A stretch of 64,000 nucleotides of DNA from Theropithecus gelada (taxonomy: Eukaryota; Chordata; Mammalia; Primates; Cercopithecidae), in the NCBI RefSeq assembly GCF_003255815.1, contig NC_037670.1, forward strand, positions 29,000,981-29,064,980, in the 5' to 3' direction. The notes under the pieces were generated by a model, which saw only the letters and a list, made by a program, of their open reading frames with translations, did not search any database and was not told the DNA's origin. How positions within the stretch are numbered: position 1 is the first letter of the stretch; the number at the start of each line of letters is the position of its first letter. A program made the translations under genes and the position numbers. This document shows positions 1 through 12,063 of the stretch, one piece after another.

Positions 1-141
1 TGGATCCCTCGATTGATGGGAACTCCTACTCGTCTGCTCATTTTGGATCTCCTCAAAGGTCAGCTGCTTTGCTTAATTATGTCCCATGATCTATTGTCAC
101 TCCCTTGAAACACAGGTATTGACTGGTTAATAAGACTTTTA

Positions 142-420
142 GGCCAGGCGCAGTGGCTCACTCCTGTATTCCCAGCACTTTGGGAAGCCAAGGTGGGTGG
201 ATCACTTGAGGTCAGGAGTTTCAGATCAGCCTAGGCAACATGGTAAAACCCCGTCTCTACAAAAAATACAAAAATTAGCTGGGCGTGGTGGCGCATGCCT
301 GTAATTCCAGCTACTTGGGAGGCTGAGGCAGACAATTGCTTAAACCCGGGAGGTGGAGGTTGCAGTGAGCCAAAATCATACCACTGCAGTCCAGCCTGTC
401 TCCAAAAAAAAAAAAAAAAA
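142..420 (+). repeat. Alu
   Basis: Full Alu head and poly-A tail, with a small deletion just before the tail. Flanked by AAGACTTTT repeats. Confidence 0.95.
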
Positions 421-1550
421 AGACTTTTGGTGGACATCTGGAATGTGATCTGAAGCCCTGGGGAAATGTCCTCCCCCTCCAGTAAACTGATAGCACCCAG
501 CCTGTCCCCAGATATGATAGAAAGTCTGCTGGTGCAGTGTACACCTAGGAGTGAAGGAGGGGGGCCACATCAGCCTCTTATCTCCATAAGCAAGAGCTTC
601 TCCCAGCCGTAAGGACAACAGTGAAATCAGCATTTCACTTTAAGCAAAGAAATCTGCTGGTCTCAACAGCCCCCCAAACAATAGTCTCAATTAGTTTAAT
701 TTACTCTTACAAGTATACATCAGTTTTAATAAATTATTACAGTTTAAGGTTCAGGGGATGCAAGAGACATTGATTCTTAACACCCAAATTAAATTAACCA
801 CTTAGAAAGGTCAACATATGAAAATAAAAAACATTTCTTCCTGGATTTGGAAAACTACCCAAAATGTCAATCCAATTCTGGAAAACATAAGATTATGGCA
901 GACCAAGAAGTAGGAACACAAATGGTTCCAACGTGGACTTTTTACACAATGTACATTTACCTACTGGGGGACTATAAGGGAGATGTTATTATTAACAATC
1001 TTGGTCTCAATACAATTTCATTTATCAGCCACACTGTAACACCCCAACGTATTTGGGGGTAATTCTAGTGAAACATCATTAAAGTGAAGTACAAACACCA
1101 GATATTGCTCACATTTCTGGGACTATGTTACAGAGCTGGTCTACAAAATGTTAGTAATTACACACTGCATATTGTAGCTCACTGATGCAACAGTCAAATA
1201 TACAAAGCAGCCACTTCAGGTTCAAGTCCATTTGGCAAAGGCTGATAATATTACACCTCTTTTCTCAATTTTTATATGCTCAATGGCTGCCATCTTCATT
1301 AGATGAGATTAATATTTCTAAAATCTCTGACCCTGTCACAAAGGAGGGAAGCAGAAATTCCTTTTTCCCTCACAGAACACGATAAACAAGTGTAGCAAAC
1401 AGGTTTAGCCTGTGTATTCAGACCAGCTGACAGTGGCTGCATGGGATGTGTTGAGGAGTGCAGGTAGCAAAACATTTTTCATGGATTCGGCGGTTTTGAA
1501 ATATAAGATTTCTCCTCCAAATTCCTAGATGAGGATATTAAAATTCTTTC

Positions 1551-1851
1551 TTTTTTTTTTTTTTGGATGGAGTCTCGCTCTGCTGCCAGGCTGGAGTGCA
1601 GCGGCCTGATCTTGGCTCCCTGCAAGCTCTGCCTCCTGGGTTCAAGTGATTCTCCTGCCTCAGCCTCCCAAGTAGCTGGGACTACAGGTGCCTGCCACCA
1701 TGCCCGGCTTTTTTTTTTTTTTTTTTTTTGTTAAGTAGAGATGGGGTTTCACCGTGTTAGCCAGGATGGTCTCAATCTCCTGACCTCGGGATCCGCCCAC
1801 CTCGGCCTCCCAAAGTGCTGGGATTACAGGCGTGAGCCACCGCACCCGGCC
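1551..1851 (-). repeat. Alu, AluY-like
   Basis: Poly-T start to cacccggcc end. Flanks TTAAAATTCTTTCT and TTAAAACTCTTTCT are a slightly diverged target duplication. A second poly-T run interrupts the middle linker. Confidence 0.95.
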
Positions 1852-1869
1852 TTAAAACTCTTTCTAAAG

Positions 1870-2010
1870 CTCCAACCTGGAGGTTGGCAAATTTTGCCTC
1901 TGTTGCAACTACTCAAATCTGCCACTGTAGCACACAATATGTGAATGAAGGAGCCTGGCTGTGTTCCAATAAAACTTTATTACAAAACAGGCAGTGATTG
2001 GGCCAGATGT
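1870..2010 (+). repeat. hAT-type DNA transposon fragment
   Basis: Contains the ggctgtgttccaataaaactttat and aacaggcagtg...ggccagat blocks of a common MER hAT-Charlie element; subfamily not certain. Confidence 0.6.
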
Positions 2011-2359
2011 GAGCCAACCTTGTAATCATGTGTATATTGGTCCCTCAAAACCACAGTGATATTACAGCCAATTGTTACTAAATGAGCTGCATTCTGATGT
2101 TTAATCTACGGAAATCTATGGAAGGTAGAGGAAAAAGGTATTGTTGGCTACATTTTAAAAAATATCTGTCAAGAGAAGAAAAGGAAAACAATGAGTTAAA
2201 AATTGGTATAAGAGTAACACTAAGACAAACAATTTCCAGAATGAACTGACTAGCTAATGACTAATAACTACTAAAGAAGTCCATTCTTCCTTGGGTATTT
2301 TTAAGAGGATATTTTCTAGAAATGCTTTAGGATTAGTCCTGACATGAACAAGAGATTAA

Positions 2360-2520
2360 GTTAGATCAGTGGTTCCTGAAATTGACTCCCTAACAGAACC
2401 ACCTGGTCGGACTTTTGAATGCTGTATATGCAGTAACGTTCCCAGAATCTCTGGGGATGAGCCCTGGCATGGTTATTTTTTGGAAGCTCCCTCAGCAATC
2501 TGGATGCATTCAGGCCTGCA
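2360..2520 (+). repeat. hAT-type MER fragment (tentative)
   Basis: Degenerate match to a short element opening with cagtggttcctga and containing accacctgg and ccagaatctctgggg. Confidence 0.4.
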
Positions 2521-2544
2521 CCAGTCCAAGTATAGCATTTAAAC

Positions 2545-2755
2545 CAAGCTTGTCCAACCCACAGCCCACAGGCTGCATGTGGCCCAGGACAGCTTTTAAT
2601 GCGGCCTAACACAAATTCATCAACTTTCTTAAAACATTATGAGATTTTTTTGCGATTTTTTTAAAGTTCATCAGCTATTGTTACTGTTAGTGTATTTTAT
2701 GTGTGGCCTAAGACAATTCTTGCAATGTGGCCCATGAAAGCCAAAAGACTGTACT
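2545..2755 (+). repeat. DNA transposon-like interspersed repeat
   Basis: Starts aagcttgtccaacccacagcc and ends gtggcccatgaaagccaaaag, a known interspersed repeat of the hAT type; family name not certain. Confidence 0.6.
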
Positions 2756-3759
2756 GATTTAGACACCCAGCCTGTGTTCTCCAGATAAACTTCAACAAAA
2801 CAGCAGTGAGCATAGGTCTTCTCGTTTCTTATGTTCTACTAATATGTGACGGATGTCAAACTTGATTTAATTCACCCTCCAAGAATTGAGACTTCCAGAT
2901 CAAGAGAGGCCATATATTTTCTAAGCATCTAAGCCTTAGCCATCAAGGTCAAACTCAATCGGAGAGCATTCAGTCCTCGCGGAGCACATCACTTCACACA
3001 GATTCCTCTCCTCCTCTAAATTCCTAGCAGAGTTAGTGAATATCTATTGAGAGCTTCATCAAATATTGGCCTTTTCATGTGTTCCTCTAGATTTTTCTAA
3101 AAAGATTTTAACCATATGAATGGTAGACTTGATAATTTTCTATTATCAACAGCACTGAGAATAGTGCTATATACAAGGTATCACATTAAATTTTTGTTAA
3201 CCATGAAAAATTATAGTTTTGGATAAAACCGGGCTAAGTTTTTCTACAAGCAAATTATTTTTAAGGCTAAGACTGCCTACATTGAAAAAGAAAACACTGT
3301 CACATTGGTAGACTTCTAAAAGTCGAACATATTATAGTAACCTATGTCCCAAAGATGTTTGAGGAATCTGAGAATCTGATGATGACTGTCCCCACAAAAG
3401 TAAAAGTGAACCCTGGATTTTTCAACCTAGAGAGACTGACAGTAATGTTGTACTACATGTTTCATGCTCCTTGTTTGTTACCTGCAAAATTCATGAAATT
3501 AAAAAAATACAAACCTGTTGCTATTAGATGTCAATATCTATCTTTTTGCATTGATTGTTATCCTCACAATGATAACACAGTTGAATGGCACCTGGAGTAT
3601 CACAATGCATTTTGTAGTACAAAACTGAAACACTGCTGTCCCTTCCGCAAGCCAACTAATTATGCCTAGTAGTACATTCTACATTTCATTACATATTTAG
3701 GAGGGCTGAGATAAAATAAACACTATTACAGTCCTGGGTAGATATTCTCTGTTATACTT

Positions 3760-4760
3760 GTCCTTAATTTATTTTTAGTTTTATTAAAAATTATAAATTA
3801 AATACATTTATAAAAATGAAAATAACGTAGAAGTCTATAAAATTCAACATGAAAGCCCCTTCTTTACTGCCCAGTGGTAACCACTGTTAACAGTTTGATA
3901 TATGTATTTCAAAATTGTTAACTATACATAAACACATGAATACATATATAGTTCTATTTCTAACCAAATGCAATTATGCTGCACATATTCTGCTTTTTTG
4001 ATGGAAATCTTATATGTATATGTGATCTATATAAGTTTTAATCTTCATTATTTTTAGCTATATCATAATTTATTTAAACCATCCCTTTACTGATGGACAC
4101 TGGGCTGTTCATTTCCTTTTACCAACACCACTGCAGTGAACATCCATGTACACACATATTTGTGCATGTGCCCAAAAGAGGAAGGAAAAGCATGAGAGGA
4201 AGGAGAAAAATAGAATTTCTGGGGCAGAGGGAATGAGAATTTTAAATCTAAACAGGCACTGCCAAATTGCCCTCCAAATCACTTAACCAATTTATACAAC
4301 CATGCTAACAATGTATATTATATTCACTGTCCTATACTCTTGACAAAGCTGGATATTACCAGACTTTTAAACTTACTCATTTGATAGAGGAACAATGCTA
4401 TTTTGTTTTCTAACTTGCATTTTTCTGATCGCCCAAGAAGCTAAGCATCTTTTCATGTATTTTTTAAATAACTGACTTTTTACTTCATCTGTGAATGTCC
4501 CTTCCCACCCTCTGCCAATTGTTTAAGGCTTGTGGGTGTCTTTCAAAGTTAACTGTTTGGAATCTTTATGTAACAGGGGTAACCCTTTATGTAACCCTTG
4601 GTCTCATATATTTTGAAATATAGACATTTTAATTTTTGCATATTGTCAACTGTCCATTTTTGCCTCTTACGACTTCTGGTTTTTATAGCTTAAAAAGGCC
4701 TTTCTTAGCCAGAAAATTGTTCCAATAGTCTCCTTAAAAATTTTTGCTTCCCAGAATTGT
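3760..4760 (-). repeat. Old L1 3' end (L1M type)
   Basis: Reads as a minus-strand L1M tail: ccctttactgatggacac, gaacatccatgtacacacat, ttgccaaattgccctccaaa-type phrases in order, heavily diverged. Confidence 0.7.
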
Positions 4761-5080
4761 TATCTTTTATGTTTAATCTACTTGGAACTCCTTTTTGTCT
4801 ATGGCCTGAGATGAAGACTTGACCCAATTCCTTGCCAAACACAGAGCATTCAAGTTAGTCCTTAAAAGGAATCTAGCAAAAAGAAACCCAGTACACAAAC
4901 TGAGAAGACTTATGACTTACTTTTTTTTTTTTTAAAGCACAACCTACTACACAGACTCAAACACATTTTTACTGCCACAACAACACCCAGAGATATGTGC
5001 ACTTACACAGAATTCAAGTGACTTAAAAGGACAAAACATTGAATAAGATGCAGACTTCCTGACAGTTAGGCAACACTTAC

Positions 5081-5095
5081 CCATTCCCCTTTAAC
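5081..5095 (-). CDS. ITSN1: ITSN1 exon 20: 15-nt microexon (VKGEW) in SH3A
   Basis: The minus strand reads GTTAAAGGGGAATGG, five codons in phase 0, preceded by a tggtggag acceptor and followed by a strong gtaagtg donor. It encodes VKGEW, the insert known from brain forms of ITSN1 between GDIVM and VDES in SH3A. In the literature it is neuron-enriched and changes the ligand preference of SH3A by altering charge at the binding surface. It lies 2478 nt downstream of exon 19, in the expected order and phase. The exact match of sequence, phase and both splice sites makes this a firm call despite its size. Confidence 0.95.
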
Positions 5096-5140
5096 CTCCA
5101 CCAGGAAAGCAAAGGTTTGAAAGCAAGGCAAAATATATGT
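5096..5140 (-). promoter_or_regulatory. Microexon 3' splice region with UGC motifs
   Basis: The last bases before the microexon are purine-rich (tcctggtggag) rather than a clean pyrimidine tract. On the minus strand, UGC occurs three times, at plus positions 5109-5111, 5123-5125 and 5128-5130, two of them as TTGCTTTC. UGC motifs close to weak acceptors are the known binding context of the neural splicing factor SRRM4 (nSR100). Its use here is inferred. Confidence 0.6.
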
Positions 5141-5844
5141 TTAATGACATGCTTTATTCTTACAGCATATCTAAACTCTACGCATCTCATCAAGCTGGTG
5201 GTTAACTAGCCAATTCGAGGAAAAGGTTTCAACAGGCCTAGGATTACAGGTGAAGCCCAAATATGTTACCGAAAAAGAGCAACACTTTCTCATCAAGATA
5301 CAGATCACCAGCAACATTTCCTTATCATAACATTTCACAACGTTCCCTTACTTTAGGATGAGAGCGAGCTGCTTCTCTGCACCTTGTGTTGCAAGAAAAT
5401 CCAGTTTCAAAAATATTAGGCTGGTTTGTTTAACATTAAAAAAAATTGTAATGAGGTCCTCATTGATGTGACATTGTATTTTCAGAAATTTTAGATTCCT
5501 ATTACATGGTATTTACATATTTTACAATTAATCTGCTTTACAGGATACACTACTTCAAATATGAGGCAGTATGAGTAAAGTAGCTTCAGGCTATTAGAAA
5601 CCACGGTGTAGGAAACAGCAGGTGGTGAAGTCAGAGGAAAGCTGACAAACATGCCCTGCTGGCTCGAGTTACCGTTTGTGTGCGCAGAGTGGAGTGCCCA
5701 AACCCACAGTTCTTTCTGTAAAGGATGAGTAAGGCTGGCACCCAGCATGTTTCAGTCAATAACTGTGTGCTGAATGAAGCCATGGAGTATATTTGAAGAG
5801 GTTTTCACTATTGTTAAGGTGATTTTAACTTTTAAAGATCTGGA

Positions 5845-6041
5845 GCCTGGACAACATAGGGAGACCCTATCTCTACAAAAAAATAAAAAAATAAAGATTA
5901 GCTGGGTGTGGTGGCACACACCTCTGAGCTACTCAGGAGGCTGAGGCAGGAGGATCACTTGAGCCTGGGAGGTGGAGGCTGCAGTGAGCCAAGATCATGC
6001 CACTGCACTCCAGCCTAGGTGACAGAGTGAGACTCTGTCTC

Positions 6042-6060
<19 letters not shown>
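5845..6060 (+). repeat. Alu, 5' truncated
   Basis: Begins at agcctggacaacatagg and runs to the poly-A tail, followed by an AAAG repeat. Confidence 0.93.
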
Positions 6061-6074
<14 letters not shown>

Positions 6075-6095
6075 GAAAAGAAAAGAAAAGAAAAA
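6061..6095 (+). repeat. (AAAAG)n tail repeat
   Basis: Six AAAAG-like units grown from the Alu tail. Confidence 0.9.
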
Positions 6096-6391
6096 ATAAT
6101 TTGGGATTTTTGGCCTTGCTTCTTCTAGCCCATGGTAATTACAGAGAAAACAGCGCCATTAGGAAAAAAGGGGACATAGGAATTGATTTCTCTAAGTGCT
6201 AAACATACTGTTATTTCTACGTATTTTAGCCTATTAAAGATCCACAGATATGATGTGTATATGGCAAGATGAATGCATGAATAATAGTATAATCACCTGT
6301 ACAACACCCTTTATACTTCAAAGACATACAGTCCTTGGGCAAGAAATATGTTGTTTCAATTGTTAACTTTCATAGTTCTTTACAAATTCTA

Positions 6392-6692
6392 GGCCAGGCA
6401 TGGTGGCTCATGCCTGTAATTTCAGCACTTTGGGAGGCTGACATGGGAGGATCGTTCGAGCCCAGGCAATTCAAGACCAGCCTGGGCAACACGGAGAAAC
6501 CCTGTCTCTACAAAAAATACAAAAATTAGCTGGGCATGGTGGTGCACGCCTGTGGTTCCAGCTACTTGGGAGGATGAGGTGGGAGAATCGCTTTGCTTGA
6601 GCCCGGGAGGCAGAGGTTGCAGTGAGCCAATATCACGCCACTGCACTCCAGCCTGGGCAACAGAGTGAGAAGTTGTGTCAACAACAACAAAA
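6392..6692 (+). repeat. Alu
   Basis: Full length from ggccaggcatgg to a caacaacaacaa-type tail. Confidence 0.95.
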
Positions 6693-7132
6693 AAAGCTAA
6701 ATTATCTTTTAAAAAAAAAGTGCTAAGAGTAATGCAAAGTTGACGACTTCTAAGACTCTAAAAGTGAGTAACTAGAACAAGGAACTACTCTTTTCTTTTA
6801 GAAAATGATTTAGATCAACCATGTTGTTTGATTTTCTTTCTTAAACTGGTTCCTATAGTTTTAGTCACATCATAAGATTGTTATTAATTAAAGGAAAGAA
6901 ACAGTAACAAAGTAAAATTTTAAATTATTTTCTGTTTCAGAGTAGGAAAGCAGATTAACTGTGTAATTCATTACTCTTTTTACATAATTCAAAGTTCACA
7001 TAATTAAAGGGAAAAAAGATGCTCTGATGCAAAGATACAAAAGTTATTGCAATTATGAGAATGATGATAGGTGTTCTGCACTTATAACTATTTCTTAAAG
7101 ACTCCTGGCCTCCTCCCACCTTGGAGGATCCT

Positions 7133-7290
7133 AGTGTGTGTGTATATATATGTACATATGCACACTAGTATATATTATACATATAATATATATACACACG
7201 CATGCTAGTAATATAGTCTATACATCATATATAAAATATATGTATTACATATATATTTATACTCATATATTTATACTCATAGTATATAAG
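7133..7290. repeat. AT-rich alternating purine-pyrimidine tract
   Basis: Mixed TG/TA/CA/AT dinucleotide runs with several self-complementary segments, about 280 nt downstream of the exon 19 donor. Confidence 0.85.
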
Positions 7291-7573
7291 TAGTAATCTA
7301 AACTCTGAAATTATCAGACATTTATAGATTTAAAAATAAGAACACATTGTCTTTACCAACTCAATTTTAAAGTGATGTTGGGATACATTTTTTAAATGCC
7401 ATCTTTCATTTTAATAAAAAAGAAAGAAGACTGAGCTTACACTTTAAAAAACTAGATGCTGAATTATTGGGTTTCATACTCACTGACAATCTCACAATTG
7501 TTGAATAAAGTGAAACAAGAGGACAGAGGCTAATCTTCAATAGAAATGACCCTCTCACTGGAGTCTTTCTTAC

Positions 7574-7695
7574 CATGACTATGTCTCCTGGCTGGATAGT
7601 GATTTCATCATGGCTTCTGGATTCAAAGGGGTACAGTGCCCGGTAATATACCACTTTTACGTTTTCCTGTGCAGAAATGGTAAGTGGACCTTTTT
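7574..7695 (-). CDS. ITSN1: ITSN1 exon 19: start of SH3 domain A
   Basis: 122 nt, about residues 728-768. It begins EKGPLTISAQENVKVVYYRA and ends GDIVM. The SH3 signature ALYPF, the acidic RT loop with SRSHDE, and the IQPGD turn are all present. SH3A binds proline-rich ligands such as dynamin and synaptojanin and also acts on N-WASP and Cdc42 regulation (known for the family). The acceptor is tttgtaaacag and the donor gtaaga. The second half of the domain lies outside the window. Confidence 0.98.
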
Positions 7696-9883
7696 CTGTT
7701 TACAAAAAAGGTGGGGGGACAAAAATAAATAATTACAGAGAACATAAATGTATGACAACAAGCCAAACAACTAACCTCTCCTCTATTGCCTATCTTCACC
7801 TCTGAACTATTTCCCTCCATTCAAGGAATTTCTGAAACACATACTGACTGCCAAAGCAGAGCCAAATCTGACGTCAGCAACTCAAACCCATCAGAGAGTT
7901 CATTGGTGACTCCCTCTAAACAAAGGTCATTCCAAGGCTGAGTGCAGCCAGGCTGCCTAAAGGTCCCTTGTCTCTGCCTCTTGGCTTGGGCTCTAGCAGT
8001 GCAGATCTGTAAAGCATCAATACCCCCTCCTCCCTACCCAGCGTGTTGAGTACAATGTAGCAGTTAGGATACGACCCAAAGTCTGAATCAGCCAAGGAGC
8101 AAACTTGTTTGGGAGGGAACAGAGGCACCAGTTTCCATACCAAAACATGAAAATGCAGATGTTTTAGGCTCTTTAACATGGTCATATAAAACCTAAGTGC
8201 TGATTTCAGTTATACTGATAATCCCCAATGAAGAAACTCTTCCTATACATTTCTCTGGGAAATAATGAGCCTAAGGATGAACCCTAGATGAAAATAATTT
8301 AGATTTTAAATGAAACAAAATGTTTAAAAATGCACATGAGCAGAGGATATTTTGCATTGTGGTTAGCAACAACTAATAACAGACCTTTGGGCATTTTTAC
8401 TCAAGAGTTACAAGTATTTTGACATATAACTCTCTTATCCAGAAAGCAATGAGGGTAAAGTATTATCTCCACATGATTTTGAACTGTATGACATGCAAGA
8501 TTTCCTACTGACTGAAGGCGAAAAAACAAATCTTCATTTTATACTAGGAGGACGCGTGAAGAACTTAAACTGCCTAAGATCAATGGTGAAATTATTTTCA
8601 GATAGAAAAAAACTATCAAAAAATTGATTTGCCCCTCCTATGACATGGTTGCTACTGTGTAGGTCTGATGACCTGCCAGTCTTTCCCCTGGACTGCACGC
8701 ATCTGAAGGCAGGTAGGTGCCTACTGCAGCTCCATACCTCACGCCCATCTCAGCCCACTATGCAGCTGGGAACCAGTAAACCTTTACAGAATAGCTTGAA
8801 AGTGTTTTTTCTTTCTTTTCTTTCTGTATACTGCAGCACTAAAGAAGCACACGGATGACCAAGCAAAATTGGTATAATTTTCCACACAAAGAAAAAGCAA
8901 CGACTTGCTTCTGCTGAGCATTATTTGCAAAACTGTACAATCACACAACCACACAGGAAACTTAAATACATTCTAGCTTACATCTGTTATTATAAAGGAT
9001 AGCTTTTCCTAGCTATTCGAATTAGATCAGTCTTTCATTTATCTTTTTGTTCAGTCTTTTATTTATCCTTTTTTTTTAAAAAAAAGGCAAATTAGGCCAG
9101 GCATGGTGGCTCATGCTTGTAATTTCAGTACTCAGAAAGGCCAAGGTGGGAGGATTGCCTGAGGCCAAGAGTTCAAGACCAACCTGGGCAACAAAGTTAG
9201 AACTCCATCTCTACAAAAAAAAAAATTAGCTGGGCATGGTGGTGCACACCTATAGTCCCAGCTCCTTGGGAGGCTAAGACAGGAGGATTGCTTAAACCCA
9301 GGAGTTTGAGGCTGCAGTGAACTATGACTGTGCCACTGCACTCTAGCCTAGGCGACAGAGTGAGACTGTCTCAAAGAAAAAAGAAAAGCAAAGAGAAGTA
9401 AAGAAAAGAAAAAGCAAATTATGTTCAAAGGACAAAACGCTGCCACTTTTCAAAAAGTAAAAGCAGTTTTATGCAATGCAGACCGAAGACAGCGAATACC
9501 CCATCAGTGGAGGCAAGGGTGAAAGGTGCCACTTTCTGTTGCAGAAACAGCCCAGAAATTCCAGGGAGGGAAGTAACAAACCAGAGGAACAGCAGGTTCT
9601 TTTGCAGCATATACGACCAGTGAAACTTCACGCCACTTGTTAACTCTGTAGAGGACTTGTGGATGCCGGTGTAATGTGGGCCAGAGGCTGGCATGGTGAT
9701 GGGAGAATTACACAGATCTCAACTGACCCTGGGGAAAGAAGAGCTGCCATGCTCAAAATAAGAGACTGATGTTCTCATCTGTTAATGTAGCCAAGACTGG
9801 TCCTGATGAGATATGGGCGTTTTTCAGGAGGATCTGGGAGAGAAGATGACTTATTTTCTAGAATTATTTTTGGCTTCTAATAC
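7696..9883 (-). other. Intron 18
   Basis: 2188 nt. One Alu (9095-9415); the rest is AT-rich sequence without recognised elements. The stretch about 8630-8850 is vaguely L2-like, not firm. Confidence 0.85.
9095..9415 (+). repeat. Alu
   Basis: Full length with AAAG-rich tail; flanks aaaaaggcaaatta and aaaaagcaaatta form the target duplication. Confidence 0.95.
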
Positions 9884-10113
9884 CTGAAGTGGACCAGGGT
9901 GTCTGGACAGCTGGCTTAGCTGGTTCTTGGTGCTGATGGAAAAGCCGACCCAGCTTGTCTTGTGCTTCCTGTTTGCCTTTCTCCTCACCATCCTTCTTTT
10001 TGATACTCTCCTCCCTTTTCAGTTTTTCCTCCTCGTGGAGTTTTCTTGGTCGCTGATGCTCGTCCTCCTGCTGCACATGCTCCAGCCACTGCTTGTCCCT
10101 TTCCTGAGCTCGT
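9884..10113 (-). CDS. ITSN1: ITSN1 exon 18: charged linker before SH3A
   Basis: 230 nt, about residues 651-728. It carries RRAQERDKQWLEHVQQEDEH, then a Lys/Glu run (KKKDGEEKGKQEAQDK), LGRLFHQHQEP and AKPAVQTPWSTS. The acceptor is tttgttggcag; the donor TTCAG|gtatta is weak. Residues 688 (Ile), 722 (Thr) and 727 (Ser) differ from the human protein as I remember it (Val, Ala, Ala). This linker joins the coiled coil to SH3A. Confidence 0.97.
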
Positions 10114-10789
10114 CTGCCAACAAACACACTTGATTACAGCAAGGAAGCAACTCTAAGTTAACACTACTGTTGCCTCTTTTCACAAAAAAAGCTCCATCCA
10201 GTAAATGGGATGGGAAACATCAAGGGAACATTGTTCTTCAGACGGGGCAACTGAATCAGGGCTTCAGTTCTGAGTGAGAAGAAATCATATGATTTAGGAA
10301 AAAACAGAAAATTTCTGATGTATTTTATAAAGTGGTTACAAGAATAAGAAACACACTTAATAATAAAGCTGGTATTACACTGACCAAACAGAGCCATAAA
10401 ACACAGAGAACATAACTTCTATAAAAATAAAATACATCCAACACTGTAAATGAAATATCACTTAAAATAAGTACATGATCAATCAGATCACTAAAAATTC
10501 CCCCCAGCAAAGGGTACAACACATTTACATGCATACATGTTGCTCCCCAAACCTGAAGCTGAAAGCAAGGGATTGTTTTATTGACTTCAACTACTTTGAT
10601 TTTGTTTTTCAAAGTAGCTACCACAAATAGATAATTGTAATTAAATCTAGGCCTTGTAATTTTTGATGGCCTCAACCTGAAACCCACAGTAAAAGACTGA
10701 GAATGATTTTTCTCATTCTATAATACTTTATAAAGTCAGAAAATACTTTAAATGAAACTAATATGTAATAACAAATGATATAATAATAA

Positions 10790-10985
10790 CTAGCTCTCCA
10801 TATATTAACTCCTTTAAACTGCGAATCAGGTAGGTAGTCTTAGTATTACTCCCATTTTACAAATAAGGAAGCTGGGGCAGAGATATTAAATGACTTGTCC
10901 ACATCACACAGTCATATGTGCCTGGGCTTCAATCCCAGGCAGCCTGGTCCCAGAGTCTCCACCCTGAACTGCCATCCTGTGACAT
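10790..10985 (+). repeat. MIR
   Basis: Contains attaactcctttaa, cccattttacaaataagga, acttgtccacatcacacagtc and cccaggcagcctgg in MIR order. Confidence 0.85.
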
Positions 10986-11254
10986 GGCTAACGCACACAG
11001 GTCATTGGCTAGAATTAGGAATTTGCCACGGGAACATAATTGAAACAAATTATACTTTTATTCTCCATTGTCAAAAAATTACATTTATTGCTACTCTGTA
11101 TGAATGTGAAATTTTTATGCAGAAGTCTTCAAACTTAAATCTTAAACATTTTATTTACAATTTTTAAAATGTCTTTTAGGAAAGTATAAAAACATTTTTT
11201 GGAGGGGTAAGGACACTGTTATTCATGACAACAAAAAACCATAATAAAAACAGT

Positions 11255-11556
11255 GGCCAGGCACGGTGGCTCACGCCTGTAATCCCAGCACTTTGGGAGG
11301 CTGAGGAGGGCGGATCACCAGGTCAGGAGTTCTAGACCAGCCAGGAGTTCTAGACCAACATGGTGAAAGCTCATCTCTACTAATAATATAAAAATTAGCT
11401 GGGTGTGGTAGCGCGCGCCTGTAGTCCCAGCTACTTGGGAGGCTGAGGCAGGAGAGTTGGTTGAACCAGGGAGGCAGAGGTTGCAGTGAGCTGAAATCAT
11501 GCCACTGCACTCCAGCTTGGGTGACAGAGTGAGACTCCGTCTCAAAAAAAAAAAAA
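11255..11556 (+). repeat. Alu
   Basis: Full length with poly-A tail; a short internal duplication repeats ccaggagttctagacca. Confidence 0.95.
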
Positions 11557-12063
11557 TTATATTTTCTACCAATAAAGGTCACCATATATAGTGTACAACC
11601 ATCTAATTTCTGAAGTTAATTTGGAGTAGTTTTTATCTATGTAATTGGAATATATATTACATATTATATTTTTATTATGCTATTTTCTGTATTATGCTAT
11701 TTTATGTATTTTATGTATTTTTCTGTATTTTATGTTTATTTCTACTCTGTGGGAATTTAACAGTTCAGTGCAGTATAGTGTGAATAATAAAAGCATTTTA
11801 TACACTGTGGAGGTAAGAAAAGGATGGAATTAATCAATACAACCAAGGAGGAGACCCTTAGTCTGACCCCCAAGAAAACCATAAAACAATCATGTAAATT
11901 GGTTTCGGACCCCAGATACCTCCCCACTGGCACTGAAAAACAAACAGATGACTCTACATACCCATAAGAAAGTATGCACAGCTCTCGGCAGGTTAACTGA
12001 ACTCAGCCCACTAAAGTTAATGACTTGCCTCAAGTATCCATTTCGTCGTCTTTTTAATCTAAT

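Larger units (their letters stand above)
1..5080 (-). other. Intron 20, partial
   Basis: Intronic sequence after the microexon, cut by the window edge. It holds Alus at 142 and 1551, hAT-type fragments (about 1870-2010, 2360-2520, 2545-2755) and a minus-strand old L1 3' end (about 3760-4760). I find nothing resembling exon 21 (VDESQTGEPGW), so that exon lies before position 1. About 430-1540 and 2760-3760 look like plain intron. Confidence 0.8.
5096..7573 (-). other. Intron 19
   Basis: 2478 nt. It contains two plus-strand Alus (5845-6060 and 6392-6692), an AAAG-rich Alu tail and an AT-rich dinucleotide stretch at about 7133-7290. The stretch 5150-5840 shows no repeat or exon that I recognise. 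Confidence 0.85.

Noticed and set aside
3355..3669. 104-codon plus-strand open frame
   Set aside because: AT-rich intron on the strand opposite the gene, with no similarity that I recognise.
1..5080. Exon 21 (rest of SH3A)
   Set aside because: I looked for the VDESQTGEPGW region and its splice sites on the minus strand and did not find it.
10325..10687. 120-codon minus-strand open frame
   Set aside because: Lies in intron 17, hydrophobic by AT-rich composition, no recognisable domain and no splice-site support.
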